Shown one piece after another: positions 1-8,154 of a DNA stretch of 64,000 nucleotides; positions within the stretch are counted from its first letter, which is position 1, and each line of letters begins with the position of its first letter. Below the pieces are notes generated by a model. That model was given only the letters and a program-made list of their open reading frames with translations. It was not told where the DNA came from and did no database searches. The translations under genes were made by a program, and so were the position numbers. Origin of the DNA: an uncultured Caulobacterales bacterium (lineage in GTDB: Bacteria; Pseudomonadota; Alphaproteobacteria; Caulobacterales; Maricaulaceae); NCBI GenBank assembly GCA_938009235.1, contig CALLIK010000010.1, positions 1-64,000 of the forward strand, in the 5' to 3' direction.

Positions 1-49
1 TGACGAAGCGGCCCATCTGTCCCTACAGTTTGGCCATTAGACCTAGTTC

Positions 50-77
50 GTGCAATTTTTGGAAACAAAAAATGCAC
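50..77. repeat. Palindrome GTGCA..TGCAC inside repeat copy 1
   Basis: GTGCA (50-54) pairs with TGCAC (73-77) and TTTTTG (56-61) with CAAAAA (66-71), leaving an A-A mismatch at the sixth stem position and a short GAAA-type loop. A near-identical palindrome with a mismatch at the same stem position lies at 56585-56611, close to repeat copy 2 but outside the aligned part. It could be a small mobile palindromic element or a structured site. Confidence 0.6.
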
Positions 78-178
78 CTGTCGGCTCTCACTTCAAAAGG
101 TCCGGCACAGTTCGATGTCTCACCACCAAATGCTCAACCCCACCGTCTTCCAAACCAGATAAAGAGCGCTACCCTGTC

Positions 179-212
179 CTGTGTCCGAAAGAACGCCCTT
201 AGAATGACACAG
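179..212 (+). other. Conserved hairpin with conserved 20-nt loop, repeat copy 1
   Basis: CTGTGTC (179-185) pairs perfectly with GACACAG (206-212). The 20-nt loop differs at only two positions from the loop in copy 2 (56384-56417), although flanking sequence has diverged more. A loop conserved more than its surroundings suggests a recognised RNA or DNA element. There is no strong U-run, so it is not a typical intrinsic terminator. Confidence 0.5.
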
Positions 213-406
213 CTTTTGAGAGCGGGGATCATGTTTTTGAAAACACAGTTTTATGGGCGTTATAGGCCGTTCAAAACAGGGATCATTATTAAACGCAGCA
301 CCTATTCGGTCTGTCATGACACGAAAGATACCACATCCTGACACGAAATGGCTTGAAGCTTAATCAGTGGGCGCGCACCTATCGCTCAACTTCGAAAGGC
401 CTCGTC

Positions 407-649
407 ATGAAACGTAGCGAAAAAGTAGAAATCCGAGTCTCCCTAGAGGAGAAGCAAGCCCTCACCGACCTCGCTAAATTAGAGGGCGAAAATGTCAGCG
501 GATTAGTTCGAGGCTTGGTCAAAAAATACATGGAATTAAACACCGCCAGCACAACACGAAAACTCCCAAAATGGAAACTCGCGGGGATGTTAATAGTGGC
601 CGTGTTGACGGGGCATTTATTGACGGCGTTGATGATCCATTTGCATTAG
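407..649 (+). CDS. Ribbon-helix-helix protein with C-terminal membrane segment
   Basis: An 80-residue protein when started at the ATG at 407; the frame stays open to 353 but only the part from 407 looks like a protein. Residues 1-45 have the pattern of a ribbon-helix-helix fold: a basic N-terminus, a short strand (EKVEIRVSLE), then two helices with LTDLAKLEG and VSGLVRGLVKKYME. Residues 60-78 form a hydrophobic helix that should cross the membrane. RHH proteins are usually soluble DNA-binding dimers such as antitoxins, so a tethered one is unusual. It lies next to repeat copy 1, with no toxin-like partner. The function is unknown; DNA binding is inferred. Confidence 0.6.
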   Translation: MKRSEKVEIRVSLEEKQALTDLAKLEGENVSGLVRGLVKKYMELNTASTTRKLPKWKLAGMLIVAVLTGHLLTALMIHLH

Positions 650-790
650 GGTGGATGGCATCAGAGATGAAGCGTTAGACGAACGGCTTTAAAATCGCTA
701 AAAATATGACGCCTGCAGACTGATTACGCCTGTGTTCATCTTCGTTCCATTACTCATATTGTATCAAGCGTTGAAACAAAAAGGTTCAAT

Positions 791-1117
791 ATGAGCTTTC
801 AAGAAGCCATAAAAGACAAGAAAACAACGCTTACAGTTCTAAAGGCTATTCATACATATCAAGATTTAAAGTTATTCTCAAAAGTGCTTGAAGCCTATTC
901 AACTGAATGGAAATCCATTTCTCCAGTGGCGCATAATTACGAACGCGCACAAGACGCCGCCAAGACAGTTATTGAAGATCCCTTAGTAAACTTTCGAACG
1001 CTAAGCGTCTTATCAATATGGGTTAATGAAGGGCCCGCCAATCGTCCCATGAAGGCAGTAGAGTCTGAATTTGGCAGTAAGGTTTCCGAGGTATTGGCAG
1101 AACATGACCTTGTTTAA
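791..1117 (+). CDS. Hypothetical protein, 108 residues
   Basis: I do not recognise this family. The protein is soluble, mostly helical by composition, and has no signal peptide, membrane segment or cysteine motif. A weak ribosome-binding site (AAAGG at 780-784) precedes the ATG. Codon use is more AT-rich than in the core genes further right, and its neighbours are also unrecognised, so this left edge may be acquired DNA. A 13-bp inverted repeat at 1204-1245 lies downstream. Confidence 0.55.
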   Translation: MSFQEAIKDKKTTLTVLKAIHTYQDLKLFSKVLEAYSTEWKSISPVAHNYERAQDAAKTVIEDPLVNFRTLSVLSIWVNEGPANRPMKAVESEFGSKVSEVLAEHDLV

Positions 1118-1203
1118 ATGCGTACCTTAGACCCGCTCTCAGAAAAGACTCTCAGTTATAGTCTGTGAACGAATTTTTAACAACTTTAGGTTTATTTTAC
1201 TCG

Positions 1204-1245
1204 GTATGGAATGCATTCTAGTGCGCCCCTGCATGCATTCCATAC
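1204..1245. repeat. Perfect 13-bp inverted repeat with 16-nt spacer
   Basis: GTATGGAATGCAT (1204-1216) is the exact reverse complement of 1233-1245. The spacer is GC-rich. No T-run follows on either strand, so it is not a classical intrinsic terminator. It sits in the gap between convergent genes and could be a factor-dependent terminator, a recombination site or the remnant of a mobile element. Confidence 0.65.
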
Positions 1246-1274
1246 TCACACCCTAACGTTCAGCCAAAATTCGC

Positions 1275-1303
1275 CAAAAAAAAGAGGCGCAATTTGCGCC
1301 TCT
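1275..1303 (-). terminator. Rho-independent terminator of the 1312-1644 gene
   Basis: On the minus strand a perfect 9-bp stem (AGAGGCGCA with TGCGCCTCT, loop of three bases) is followed by eight T residues. It starts 9 bases past the stop codon. Confidence 0.85.
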
Positions 1304-1311
1304 GAATTCAC

Positions 1312-1644
1312 TTACTTGCTACCGCGACGACGGCGTGGCGGCGGAGGTAGAGCTTCTTTCAACTCTTCGACGCTAATTTCCAATGCAGCCGCAGCTTTTT
1401 CGAGATTTGGCGGTGGGCCACCTGCGTTTTTAAGCGCTTCGTCTAATGCAGCCTCAGTCACACCCAATTTAGCCGCTGCCTCAGCCAGGTCAGGCTTGGC
1501 TGGACGATCACCACTTGGACGTTCTTCAGAAGATGAACCCCCGTCGCTCGGCGGTTGCTGATTAGCTTGCACGCAGGCTGACGTCATTAAGACGATTATA
1601 ACCGCACTCGTTAGTTTATTTAAGATCACAAATTTCATCCTCAT
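1312..1644 (-). CDS. Secreted protein with two LG-type helical repeats
   Basis: A 110-residue exported protein. Residues 1-27 form a signal peptide (basic start, then a hydrophobic stretch ending TSACVQA). The cysteine could be lipidated, but the residue at -3 is not typical of a lipobox, so secretion by signal peptidase I is equally possible. Two related units follow: LAEAAAKLGVTEAALDEAL near 53-71 and LEKAAAALEISVEELKEAL near 80-98, each followed by a proline-rich linker. The C-terminus is basic (RRRRGSK). The repeats resemble short helix-turn units found in periplasmic proteins of this group. The function is unknown. It has its own intrinsic terminator. Confidence 0.65.
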   Translation of the reverse strand: MRMKFVILNKLTSAVIIVLMTSACVQANQQPPSDGGSSSEERPSGDRPAKPDLAEAAAKLGVTEAALDEALKNAGGPPPNLEKAAAALEISVEELKEALPPPPRRRRGSK

Positions 1645-1793
1645 CGTAATTTTATATACCTCAAATGTATGTTTGAGTTACCCCTGAGGCTCAAGCCTCA
1701 CTTTGTCTCAAATTGTAACTTAAAGTCTCAAATAAAGTTAAACGGCAATAGGTGCCCCCAGACATCACGTTGCAAATCTGGACAAAACAAATG

Positions 1794-1816
1794 AAAAGAG
1801 ACGCAAATGCGCCTCT
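1794..1816 (-). terminator. Rho-independent terminator of the 40-residue gene
   Basis: Read on the minus strand, AGAGGCGCA, a TT loop and TGCGTCTCT form a 9-bp stem with one G-T pair, followed by TTTT. The left arm is identical to that of the neighbouring terminator at 1275-1303. Confidence 0.75.
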
Positions 1817-1824
1817 AAATAAGT

Positions 1825-1947
1825 TTAATTCATTGTTTTTCCGGCGATGACGGTTGCGCCTTTTGTTGACGCGGCTGCCGCATTTGTTTTTACTTTTTCT
1901 TTCTTCGGCTTTTTGACGTTTTTGCGTGAATTCTTACCTTTGGCCAT
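1825..1947 (-). CDS. Small, highly basic 40-residue protein
   Basis: A short gene running from the ATG at 1947 to TAA at 1825. The product begins MAKGKNSRKNVKKPKKEK and is lysine-rich over residues 3-20, followed by an alanine/threonine/glycine tail. Small proteins with this MAKG-KKPKK pattern are common in alphaproteobacteria and have no known function; nucleic acid binding is an inference from charge alone. It is followed directly by an intrinsic terminator, which supports it as a real monocistronic gene. Confidence 0.7.
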   Translation of the reverse strand: MAKGKNSRKNVKKPKKEKVKTNAAAASTKGATVIAGKTMN

Positions 1948-2101
1948 GATGTGCCTTTCTGACAGGCCGCCCCCTCATGCCGCGCAACATTGCGCGCTGT
2001 CGGTTCCAATTCCAAAAATTCAAGAATTCGAGCGGTAGAACTAAGATCACCTATTCCAGCTTTAAAGCAAGCGATGATTTACACGTAGCTTTTAATGACA
2101 C

Positions 2102-3085
2102 CTAAACCATCGCCGAAAGTATCTTGGCGAATGTGAACGCAAGGCCAAACGCAATAGGGAGCGTCAGGACCCAAGACAGGACAATCTCGACCATCTTTCT
2201 TTTATCGACATTGCCATTTTCCAAGCCAATCCCAAACAATGCCCCAACAGAAACATGCGTTGTCGAAACGGCGAGACCCATTTTTGAGGCAATGATCACA
2301 AGAAATGCCGTCACAAGATTGCCCGTGAGGCCTTCATTACTGCTCATTTTCGTGATTTTCTGACTCATGACTTCGGCAATTCGGCGCACAAAGAGAACAC
2401 CGCCCAAGGTCATGACGATACCGATCGAGGCATATACAGTGATGTGCGAGACACCCGCTGCGCCGCCAAGCAAGGCGATAGATGCAATTTTTGGCGTATC
2501 ATTCACGGCCCGCGAGAAACAGACAGCAGACCCCGACAAAATATGTAGAGGTTTGCTGAGGCGTTCCACGCGCGCTTTAATATCTGCTGATTTAAAGACC
2601 ACACAGCCAATTTTCCACAAAGCATATGTCAAACCCGCCGCCATCAAAGGCGACATCAGCAACGGAACCGCGCCTTTATTAATCAGGGGCTGTAAATTGA
2701 CCTCACCCATTGCCCCCCCTGCTGCAAGGGCAACGCCCGCACCAGCCAAACTACCAAGGATCGAATGTGTCGTTGAAATAGGGTAGCGCAGGATTGTCGC
2801 AAGAAACACAGTCCCAGCCGCGCCCGCAGCAAAGGCCATCGCAAAGGCATAAGACTCGAGGACATCTTGCCCAACAACACCTTTACCCGAAAATGTCTTG
2901 GCAACCTCGCCGCCCAAATAAACGGCAACAACAGCCCCGAATAGAGTGGCGACATTCGCAACAAACCAAGCTTGGAGATAGGATAGATCACCCCCGCCCC
3001 ATAAGGTCGCGACACCTTTGAAGTTATCATTCGCGCCATTCGCAAAGGCTAAACTCGCCACAACGGCAAAAAACAGAATTTCCAA
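2102..3085 (-). CDS. pit: PiT-family inorganic phosphate transporter
   Basis: A 327-residue inner-membrane protein with about ten membrane segments. PiT carriers move phosphate as a metal-phosphate complex, driven by protons or sodium. The two signature repeats of the family are present: GANDNFK at 17-23 and AVNDTPK at 193-199, together with paired STTH motifs near 104-107 and in the C-terminal half. The length matches the shorter bacterial PiT group. No PhoU-like DUF47 partner lies next to it, although one often does. The gene is transcribed alone, away from the CsoR gene upstream. Confidence 0.92.
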   Translation of the reverse strand: MEILFFAVVASLAFANGANDNFKGVATLWGGGDLSYLQAWFVANVATLFGAVVAVYLGGEVAKTFSGKGVVGQDVLESYAFAMAFAAGAAGTVFLATILRYPISTTHSILGSLAGAGVALAAGGAMGEVNLQPLINKGAVPLLMSPLMAAGLTYALWKIGCVVFKSADIKARVERLSKPLHILSGSAVCFSRAVNDTPKIASIALLGGAAGVSHITVYASIGIVMTLGGVLFVRRIAEVMSQKITKMSSNEGLTGNLVTAFLVIIASKMGLAVSTTHVSVGALFGIGLENGNVDKRKMVEIVLSWVLTLPIAFGLAFTFAKILSAMV

Positions 3086-3202
3086 CTTAGTCCCCGATCA
3101 TATTTATCAATCGGGGCCATCTCTTTATCAATGGACAATGTCCAATCATAGAGAGTTAACATTTTTGTGAACGCCAGAAATCAGGCATACATCATTTTGG
3201 GT

Positions 3203-3481
3203 TTAAGTTTTTTTCAACAGTAAAGAGACCAACTCGGCGACCTTACGTTCTCGCTCGTCTCGATCATCACTTGCCATAGCAGAGGCAAGACAATGATCTG
3301 CATGATCGGTGAGAAGTTCACCTTCGACTTTTTTCAAAGCCGCCTGCACAGCCTTCACTTGCGTGAGCACATCAATGCAATAACGATCTTCGTCGATCAT
3401 TTTAGACAGGCCTCGGACCTGCCCTTCAATACGCGCCAATCGTTTACTGACGCCTGTCCGCCGTGTTTGTCTGTCCGTCAT
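3203..3481 (-). CDS. CsoR/RcnR-family metal-sensing repressor
   Basis: A 92-residue all-helical repressor if started at the ATG at 3481, which gives the usual family length; a GTG at 3514 would add 11 residues with a poor ribosome-binding site. The core has the family pattern RLARIEGQVRGL. The metal ligands of copper-type CsoR are visible: Cys in RYC, then His and Cys spaced four apart in HADHC. This C-H-C set points to Cu(I), although related sensors for formaldehyde, nickel or sulfur share the fold. It is divergent from a metal operon and a CsoR-type operator lies between them (3519-3538). Confidence 0.88.
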   Translation of the reverse strand: MTDRQTRRTGVSKRLARIEGQVRGLSKMIDEDRYCIDVLTQVKAVQAALKKVEGELLTDHADHCLASAMASDDRDERERKVAELVSLLLKKT

Positions 3482-3518
3482 GTACTGACTCTTATGCTTG
3501 TCTTTACGATGCACTCCC

Positions 3519-3538
3519 TATACCCCCTAGGGGTATGA
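3519..3538. promoter_or_regulatory. CsoR-type operator
   Basis: TATACCCC-CTA-GGGGTATGA is an AT-flanked, GC-centred inverted repeat of the kind bound by CsoR-family tetramers. It lies 38 bp before the csoR-like start and overlaps the ATG at 3535 of the divergent gene, so one site could control both directions. Binding is inferred from the motif and the neighbouring regulator. Confidence 0.7.
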
Positions 3539-4176
3539 TAAGAACAGCCCTAATTACAGCCAGTCTACTGGCAGGCAGCACCGCTGCCTCTGCGCGGCCT
3601 GTATCCTATGCGGGCGGCTGGACTTTAATTGAAGATACGGACCGGCAATCGACGACGGCTTTGGTTCATTATTCTCCCTCGGCATTTTATTCGCTGGGCC
3701 TGCGCACACACTGGCATCGCAGCGAGGACATTTTATTCACGGGCCCTCAAGCCACATGGCTCGCTAAACGGTGGTTTGGTGAAGATCATCAAGCCAATTT
3801 ATATGTCTGGGGCGCGGCAGGACTTGTAAAGGATATCGGAAACAACCCCGAAGACGATCAACTCGGCGGACAATTCGGCGTTATGACGGATTGGGAAACG
3901 CGGCGCTTATTCTTATCCTACCGCGCGTCTGCCAGTGACTTCGGCTCATTCGGTCAATCTGCAATGCAGGCCGCAAGGGTCGGTTTCGCACCGTATAAAG
4001 GCGACACGGGCGAGCTACACACATGGCTTATGTTAGACGTCGACCATCGCCCTGAAAACGAAACCCCGATTGGCGTCACGCCGCTTATACGCTTGTTCTA
4101 TGGCTCAGCCTTATTCGAGGCGGGTTGGAACGTGACAGATGACGCCCCGCTTCTTAATTTCCAATATCGATTTTAA
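3535..4176 (+). CDS. Exported protein of the metal operon, likely outer-membrane barrel
   Basis: A 213-residue protein from the ATG at 3535. The frame stays open to 3463, but the signal peptide (MIRTALITASLLAG..ASA) begins at 3535. The mature part has alternating hydrophobic/polar stretches, several Trp and Tyr residues, and ends in the aromatic residue of FQYRF, as outer-membrane barrels do. It may have a role like the copper-resistance protein CopB, but I see no methionine-rich copper motif. The start codon lies inside the CsoR operator and lacks a clear ribosome-binding site, so translation may be leaderless. It is first in a set with an HMA protein and a MerT-like protein. Confidence 0.7.
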   Translation: MIRTALITASLLAGSTAASARPVSYAGGWTLIEDTDRQSTTALVHYSPSAFYSLGLRTHWHRSEDILFTGPQATWLAKRWFGEDHQANLYVWGAAGLVKDIGNNPEDDQLGGQFGVMTDWETRRLFLSYRASASDFGSFGQSAMQAARVGFAPYKGDTGELHTWLMLDVDHRPENETPIGVTPLIRLFYGSALFEAGWNVTDDAPLLNFQYRF

Positions 4177-4224
4177 CACCTCAGCCTAATTTACCACACC
4201 CGAATTCTTTTAATGGAGATTCTT

Positions 4225-4680
4225 ATGTTTAGATTCTTACTGCTGCCAGCCCTACTCGCGCTCTCAACACCCGTCTTTGCTCAGGACAATATGAACCACG
4301 GGTCTGCCTACATGCCAGATCATCATGCGGGACATGACCACAGCGTTGATAATCACGGTGAAGACCTTGCAGCCACACAGCAAACCACGCTGAGCTTAGC
4401 CAATCAACCAGAGCTCTTGGCCGCAGCGGCCGCAGGCGGCGAACCTATTGTCGCCAAGGTTTTAGGTGCAGTCTGTGATTTTTGCGCCAAAGCCATGAAC
4501 AAAACATTCGGAAAACGCAAAGACGTTGCGGCCGTTTATGTCGACCTAGACGCCAAGACATTGAACCTTGTTCTCGTGCCCGGCGCGACGATCACGGATA
4601 AAGAACTACTTAAGGCCATCAAAAAATCAGGCTACAAAGCCGAGGACATCACGCGTGGCCCGTCTGTGATTGCAAACTAG
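4225..4680 (+). CDS. Periplasmic heavy-metal-associated (HMA) domain protein
   Basis: A 151-residue protein. The start at 4225 is preceded by GGAG at 4215-4218 and opens a signal peptide (MFRFLLLPALLALSTPVFA). Residues 20-55 are rich in His, Met and Asp (MNHGSAYMPDHHAGHDH), a likely metal-binding stretch. The C-terminal half is an HMA-like fold with GAVCDFCAKAM in place of the usual GMTCxxC, keeping the two cysteines. It probably binds Cu(I) or Hg(II) in the periplasm and passes it to the membrane protein encoded next. It follows the exported barrel-like gene in the CsoR-controlled set. Confidence 0.82.
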   Translation: MFRFLLLPALLALSTPVFAQDNMNHGSAYMPDHHAGHDHSVDNHGEDLAATQQTTLSLANQPELLAAAAAGGEPIVAKVLGAVCDFCAKAMNKTFGKRKDVAAVYVDLDAKTLNLVLVPGATITDKELLKAIKKSGYKAEDITRGPSVIAN

Positions 4681-4685
4681 GCTCA

Positions 4686-5072
4686 ATGACCGCCCCAATC
4701 TCAAAACGCGCCCTCTTTGCGCCGACACTGTCATTATTCGCCAGCACATCGACACTACTCTGCTGCGCCTTACCCGCCCTGCTTGTAACGATTGGCGCGG
4801 GCGCAGTTATGGCGGGGATCAGCTCCCATGTGCCGGGCTATGTCTGGTTGACTGCACATAAGGGTCAGCTCTTTATCCTATCGGGAATTTTGCTCGCCCT
4901 CGCAGGCCTGTCCCGCTGGCACAGCCGTAATGCGCCCTGTCCCATCGACCCTGCTGCGGCGAAAGCTTGCACACGCCTGCGGAAAACCAGTGGATGGTTG
5001 CTTGCCGCCTCAGTGACAATATACTTGGTCGGCGGGTTCTTCGCCTTCTTCGCCGCTGATCTTCTTTTTTGA
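4686..5072 (+). CDS. MerT-like membrane protein
   Basis: A 128-residue protein with about three membrane helices. The first carries the paired cysteines typical of MerT-type transporters (STLLCCALPALLVTIGAG), and a second pair lies in the loop (CPIDPAAAKAC). MerT carries mercuric ions from the periplasmic MerP across the inner membrane. Here the partner is the HMA protein encoded 5 bp upstream, and the CsoR-type regulator suggests copper as the metal, so the substrate is open. It is last in the operon and convergent with the gene at 5090. Confidence 0.75.
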   Translation: MTAPISKRALFAPTLSLFASTSTLLCCALPALLVTIGAGAVMAGISSHVPGYVWLTAHKGQLFILSGILLALAGLSRWHSRNAPCPIDPAAAKACTRLRKTSGWLLAASVTIYLVGGFFAFFAADLLF

Positions 5073-5089
5073 TCACGCCCGTGAAATTG

Positions 5090-5569
5090 CTAATTTGCGA
5101 TTGCGACTGCGACACCCATGCCAACCGTACATATGAACAAAGCTCCCGGTATTAGGCACGCCTGAACCCAAGCTTCCTTACCCGTCATAATACCCGTATA
5201 TGTATCAAAGGGTTCCCGTAAGAATTTCCGTAGCGGTATATCACCATTTATGCCTTTGCCTGCGGCACGAGCAAAAATAACAGGCCCGCCTAAATACATC
5301 GCCAAATAGATGAAACAAATCGCAAGATTGAATATAACTGATGGGCTGTTGCGAAATGTAATCGCCCAAATCATTAAGATACCAAAAAACATAGCGCCCA
5401 ATGTTTTGTAAACTGCACCATGCATACGCTTATTTGGCGTTATGGTCGCCTGACTACGCAATTCAAAATCCAATGTCGGCAGTAAGACTGGCGTAAAGTC
5501 TGCCTCATCTGGGGAATCAAGCCACTCCATATCTTCATAATCAACTATCTCTCTATTCGTATACTCCAT
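5090..5569 (-). CDS. Membrane protein divergent from nsrR
   Basis: A 159-residue protein from the ATG at 5569, which has AGAGAAAG just upstream; a GTG one codon earlier is possible. Residues 1-50 are acidic and cytoplasmic. They are followed by hydrophobic helices near 57-72, 78-102 and 138-158. I do not recognise the family. It shares an intergenic region and an NsrR-type operator with the nsrR/hemoglobin operon, so a role in the nitrosative stress response is inferred from position only. Confidence 0.65.
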   Translation of the reverse strand: MEYTNREIVDYEDMEWLDSPDEADFTPVLLPTLDFELRSQATITPNKRMHGAVYKTLGAMFFGILMIWAITFRNSPSVIFNLAICFIYLAMYLGGPVIFARAAGKGINGDIPLRKFLREPFDTYTGIMTGKEAWVQACLIPGALFICTVGMGVAVAIAN

Positions 5570-5581
5570 CACTTTCTCTAT

Positions 5582-5602
5582 AGATGTATTTAATATACAT
5601 CT
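5582..5602. promoter_or_regulatory. NsrR operator
   Basis: The 21-bp element has arms AGATGTATTT and ATATACATCT around a central A, with one mismatch between arms. It matches the known NsrR consensus (AAGATG-YATTT symmetric about one base). It lies between the divergent membrane protein and nsrR genes, 60 bp before nsrR, and could repress both. A possible extra half-site (ATGCATATTT) lies at about 5640-5649. Confidence 0.8.
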
Positions 5603-5661
5603 ATACTATTACCAGAAAATAGTAAAAGCAATATATAAAATGCATATTTAAGGAGACTGCA

Positions 5662-6114
5662 ATGCGACTGACCCTAATGTCAGATTACACAATGCGTGTT
5701 CTAATGTTTCTCGCGCTCCACCCAGAGCGACTAACAACGATCGCGGAAATATCTGAAAGCTATAATATCTCGCGTAATCACCTAACCAAAATCGTTCATC
5801 AGTTAGGCAAAGCCAATTACATTGAAACCACACGTGGGCGATCAGGAGGCATACGTCTCTCAAAGCCTGCGGGGGACATCAGCGTGGGTAAAATAATTCG
5901 TTTGATGGAAACATCCTCAGTTCTCGTAGAGTGCTTTCCTGGCGGAAAAGGCCAGTGCGTCATTTCCAGTGCCTGTAAACTTAAACACGCCCTCGCCGAG
6001 GCCGAAAATGCTTTTTATAGCTATCTAGACACATTCACTTTGGCGGATATCACTCAGAACACCGATCCATTGAAGGCACTACTTTTTGCAGACACTAAAA
6101 GCCTAACGCCATGA
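5662..6114 (+). CDS. nsrR: Rrf2-family nitric-oxide-sensing repressor NsrR
   Basis: A 150-residue Rrf2 protein. The N-terminus is the winged helix (MRLTLMSDYTMRVLMFLALHP) and the recognition helix region reads ISRNHLTKIVHQLG. Three cysteines in the C-x7-C-x5-C arrangement (C near 93, 101 and 107: ECFPGGKGQCVISSAC) match the iron-sulfur ligands of NsrR, which loses DNA binding when nitric oxide damages the cluster. An AAGGAG ribosome-binding site precedes the start. The stop codon overlaps the start of a truncated hemoglobin gene, and an NsrR-type operator lies upstream, so the operon is probably self-regulated. Confidence 0.9.
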   Translation: MRLTLMSDYTMRVLMFLALHPERLTTIAEISESYNISRNHLTKIVHQLGKANYIETTRGRSGGIRLSKPAGDISVGKIIRLMETSSVLVECFPGGKGQCVISSACKLKHALAEAENAFYSYLDTFTLADITQNTDPLKALLFADTKSLTP

Positions 6115-6557
6115 CCAACTCTCGCGCAGATGAAGCCCGTAAAGCCATCATCGAAAACGCGGCGTCAATGGGAATAGACCAAGCCTATATATCTGTATTG
6201 GTAGACACATTCTATGACCGCATTCGCGAGCACTCTATATTGGGGCCTATTTTCGAATCCGCGATGAAAGATAATTGGCCCCCCCATTTAGCGCAGATGA
6301 AAGCGTTCTGGGCGTCCGTCGCGCTCAATGCAGGTCTATATTCAGGTAAGCCCGTTGAGGCGCATCGTAAACACAATGATGCAATCGAAAGTCAACACTT
6401 CGACATTTGGCTTGGGCTTTTCAAACAAACCTTAGAAGACACAGCCCCAACACCAGACTGTGTCGACTATTTTATGATTCGCGCTGAGCGTATCGCGAAC
6501 AGCTTGAAGCTCTCACTCTTCGGAACTTCGGGCCTTGGGCCGCCTAGTTACGGTTAA
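6111..6557 (+). CDS. Group III truncated hemoglobin
   Basis: A 148-residue globin of the short group III type. Visible features are the N-terminal VDTFYDRIREHSILGPIF, the KDNWPPHLAQMKAFWASVAL segment with its paired tryptophans, and AHRKHN, which carries the candidate proximal histidine. Such proteins bind oxygen and NO, and some are linked to NO removal. Translation is coupled to nsrR by a 4-bp overlap, so nitrosative stress is the likely signal. An intrinsic terminator at 6676-6698 ends the operon. Confidence 0.88.
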   Translation: MTNSRADEARKAIIENAASMGIDQAYISVLVDTFYDRIREHSILGPIFESAMKDNWPPHLAQMKAFWASVALNAGLYSGKPVEAHRKHNDAIESQHFDIWLGLFKQTLEDTAPTPDCVDYFMIRAERIANSLKLSLFGTSGLGPPSYG

Positions 6558-6675
6558 ATCGAAATAAAATACTAAACCTCAGTACATTCATTAATTTAAA
6601 AGCGGCTCAAGTTTTGAGGCCGCGTTAAGGTTACAGTATTCTTTGGGCGAAATTTCGCGTGTTTCGCCCCGCACC

Positions 6676-6698
6676 AGCCGCCTTGAGGTGGCTTTTTT
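6676..6698 (+). terminator. Rho-independent terminator of nsrR-hemoglobin operon
   Basis: AGCCGCCT pairs with AGGTGGCT across a two-base loop (one G-T pair) and is followed by six T residues. Confidence 0.8.
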
Positions 6699-6748
6699 CA
6701 TACCTTGGTAACACTCCCTAACAAAAGGGCTGTGGATATTAATGCCTC

Positions 6749-8030
<1,282 letters not shown>

Positions 8031-8109
8031 CGCCTGAATAAATATGAAACCTTGGTAGGTTATTCGCGTTCAGCTTGCGTTTAGGTTGGTTTGACCATAG
8101 TTAATACAT

Positions 8110-8135
8110 AGCCTGGGCAACGGCTCAGGCTTTTT
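8110..8135 (+). terminator. Rho-independent terminator of ccrM
   Basis: AGCCTG (8110-8115) pairs with CAGGCT (8126-8131), followed by TTTTT. It lies between ccrM and the DUF2853 gene. Confidence 0.75.
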
Positions 8136-8154
8136 AGTTTTTGGGGAAACCATT

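Larger units (their letters stand above)
1..232 (+). repeat. Diverged dispersed repeat, copy 1 (opposite orientation to copy 2 at 56371-56562)
   Basis: The sequence aligns over its length with the reverse complement of 56371-56562. Shared blocks include GCGGCC near 8-13, GCCATTAGAC near 33-42, CGGCTCTCACT near 82-92, CAACCCCA near 135-142 and a long block at 181-219 that runs from GTGTCCGAAAGAAC into CTTAGAATGACACAGC. Copy 1 carries about 34 extra bases (49-82) containing a palindrome. No convincing gene lies in it: open frames on both strands are short, and the frame ending in TAG at 38-40 is shifted by one base in the other copy. The left boundary may lie outside the window. The function is unknown. 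Confidence 0.75.

Noticed and set aside
30-344. Open frames of 103 and 74 residues on opposite strands at the left edge
   Set aside because: They lie within the non-coding repeat, are Cys/Arg-rich, have no ribosome-binding site and are not preserved in copy 2.
1847-2038. 63-residue plus-strand open frame
   Set aside because: It is antisense to the 40-residue basic protein gene, which has its own terminator.
3463-3534. 24-residue upstream extension of the exported metal-operon protein
   Set aside because: It would place the signal peptide internally; it is also the reverse complement of the csoR-like gene start.
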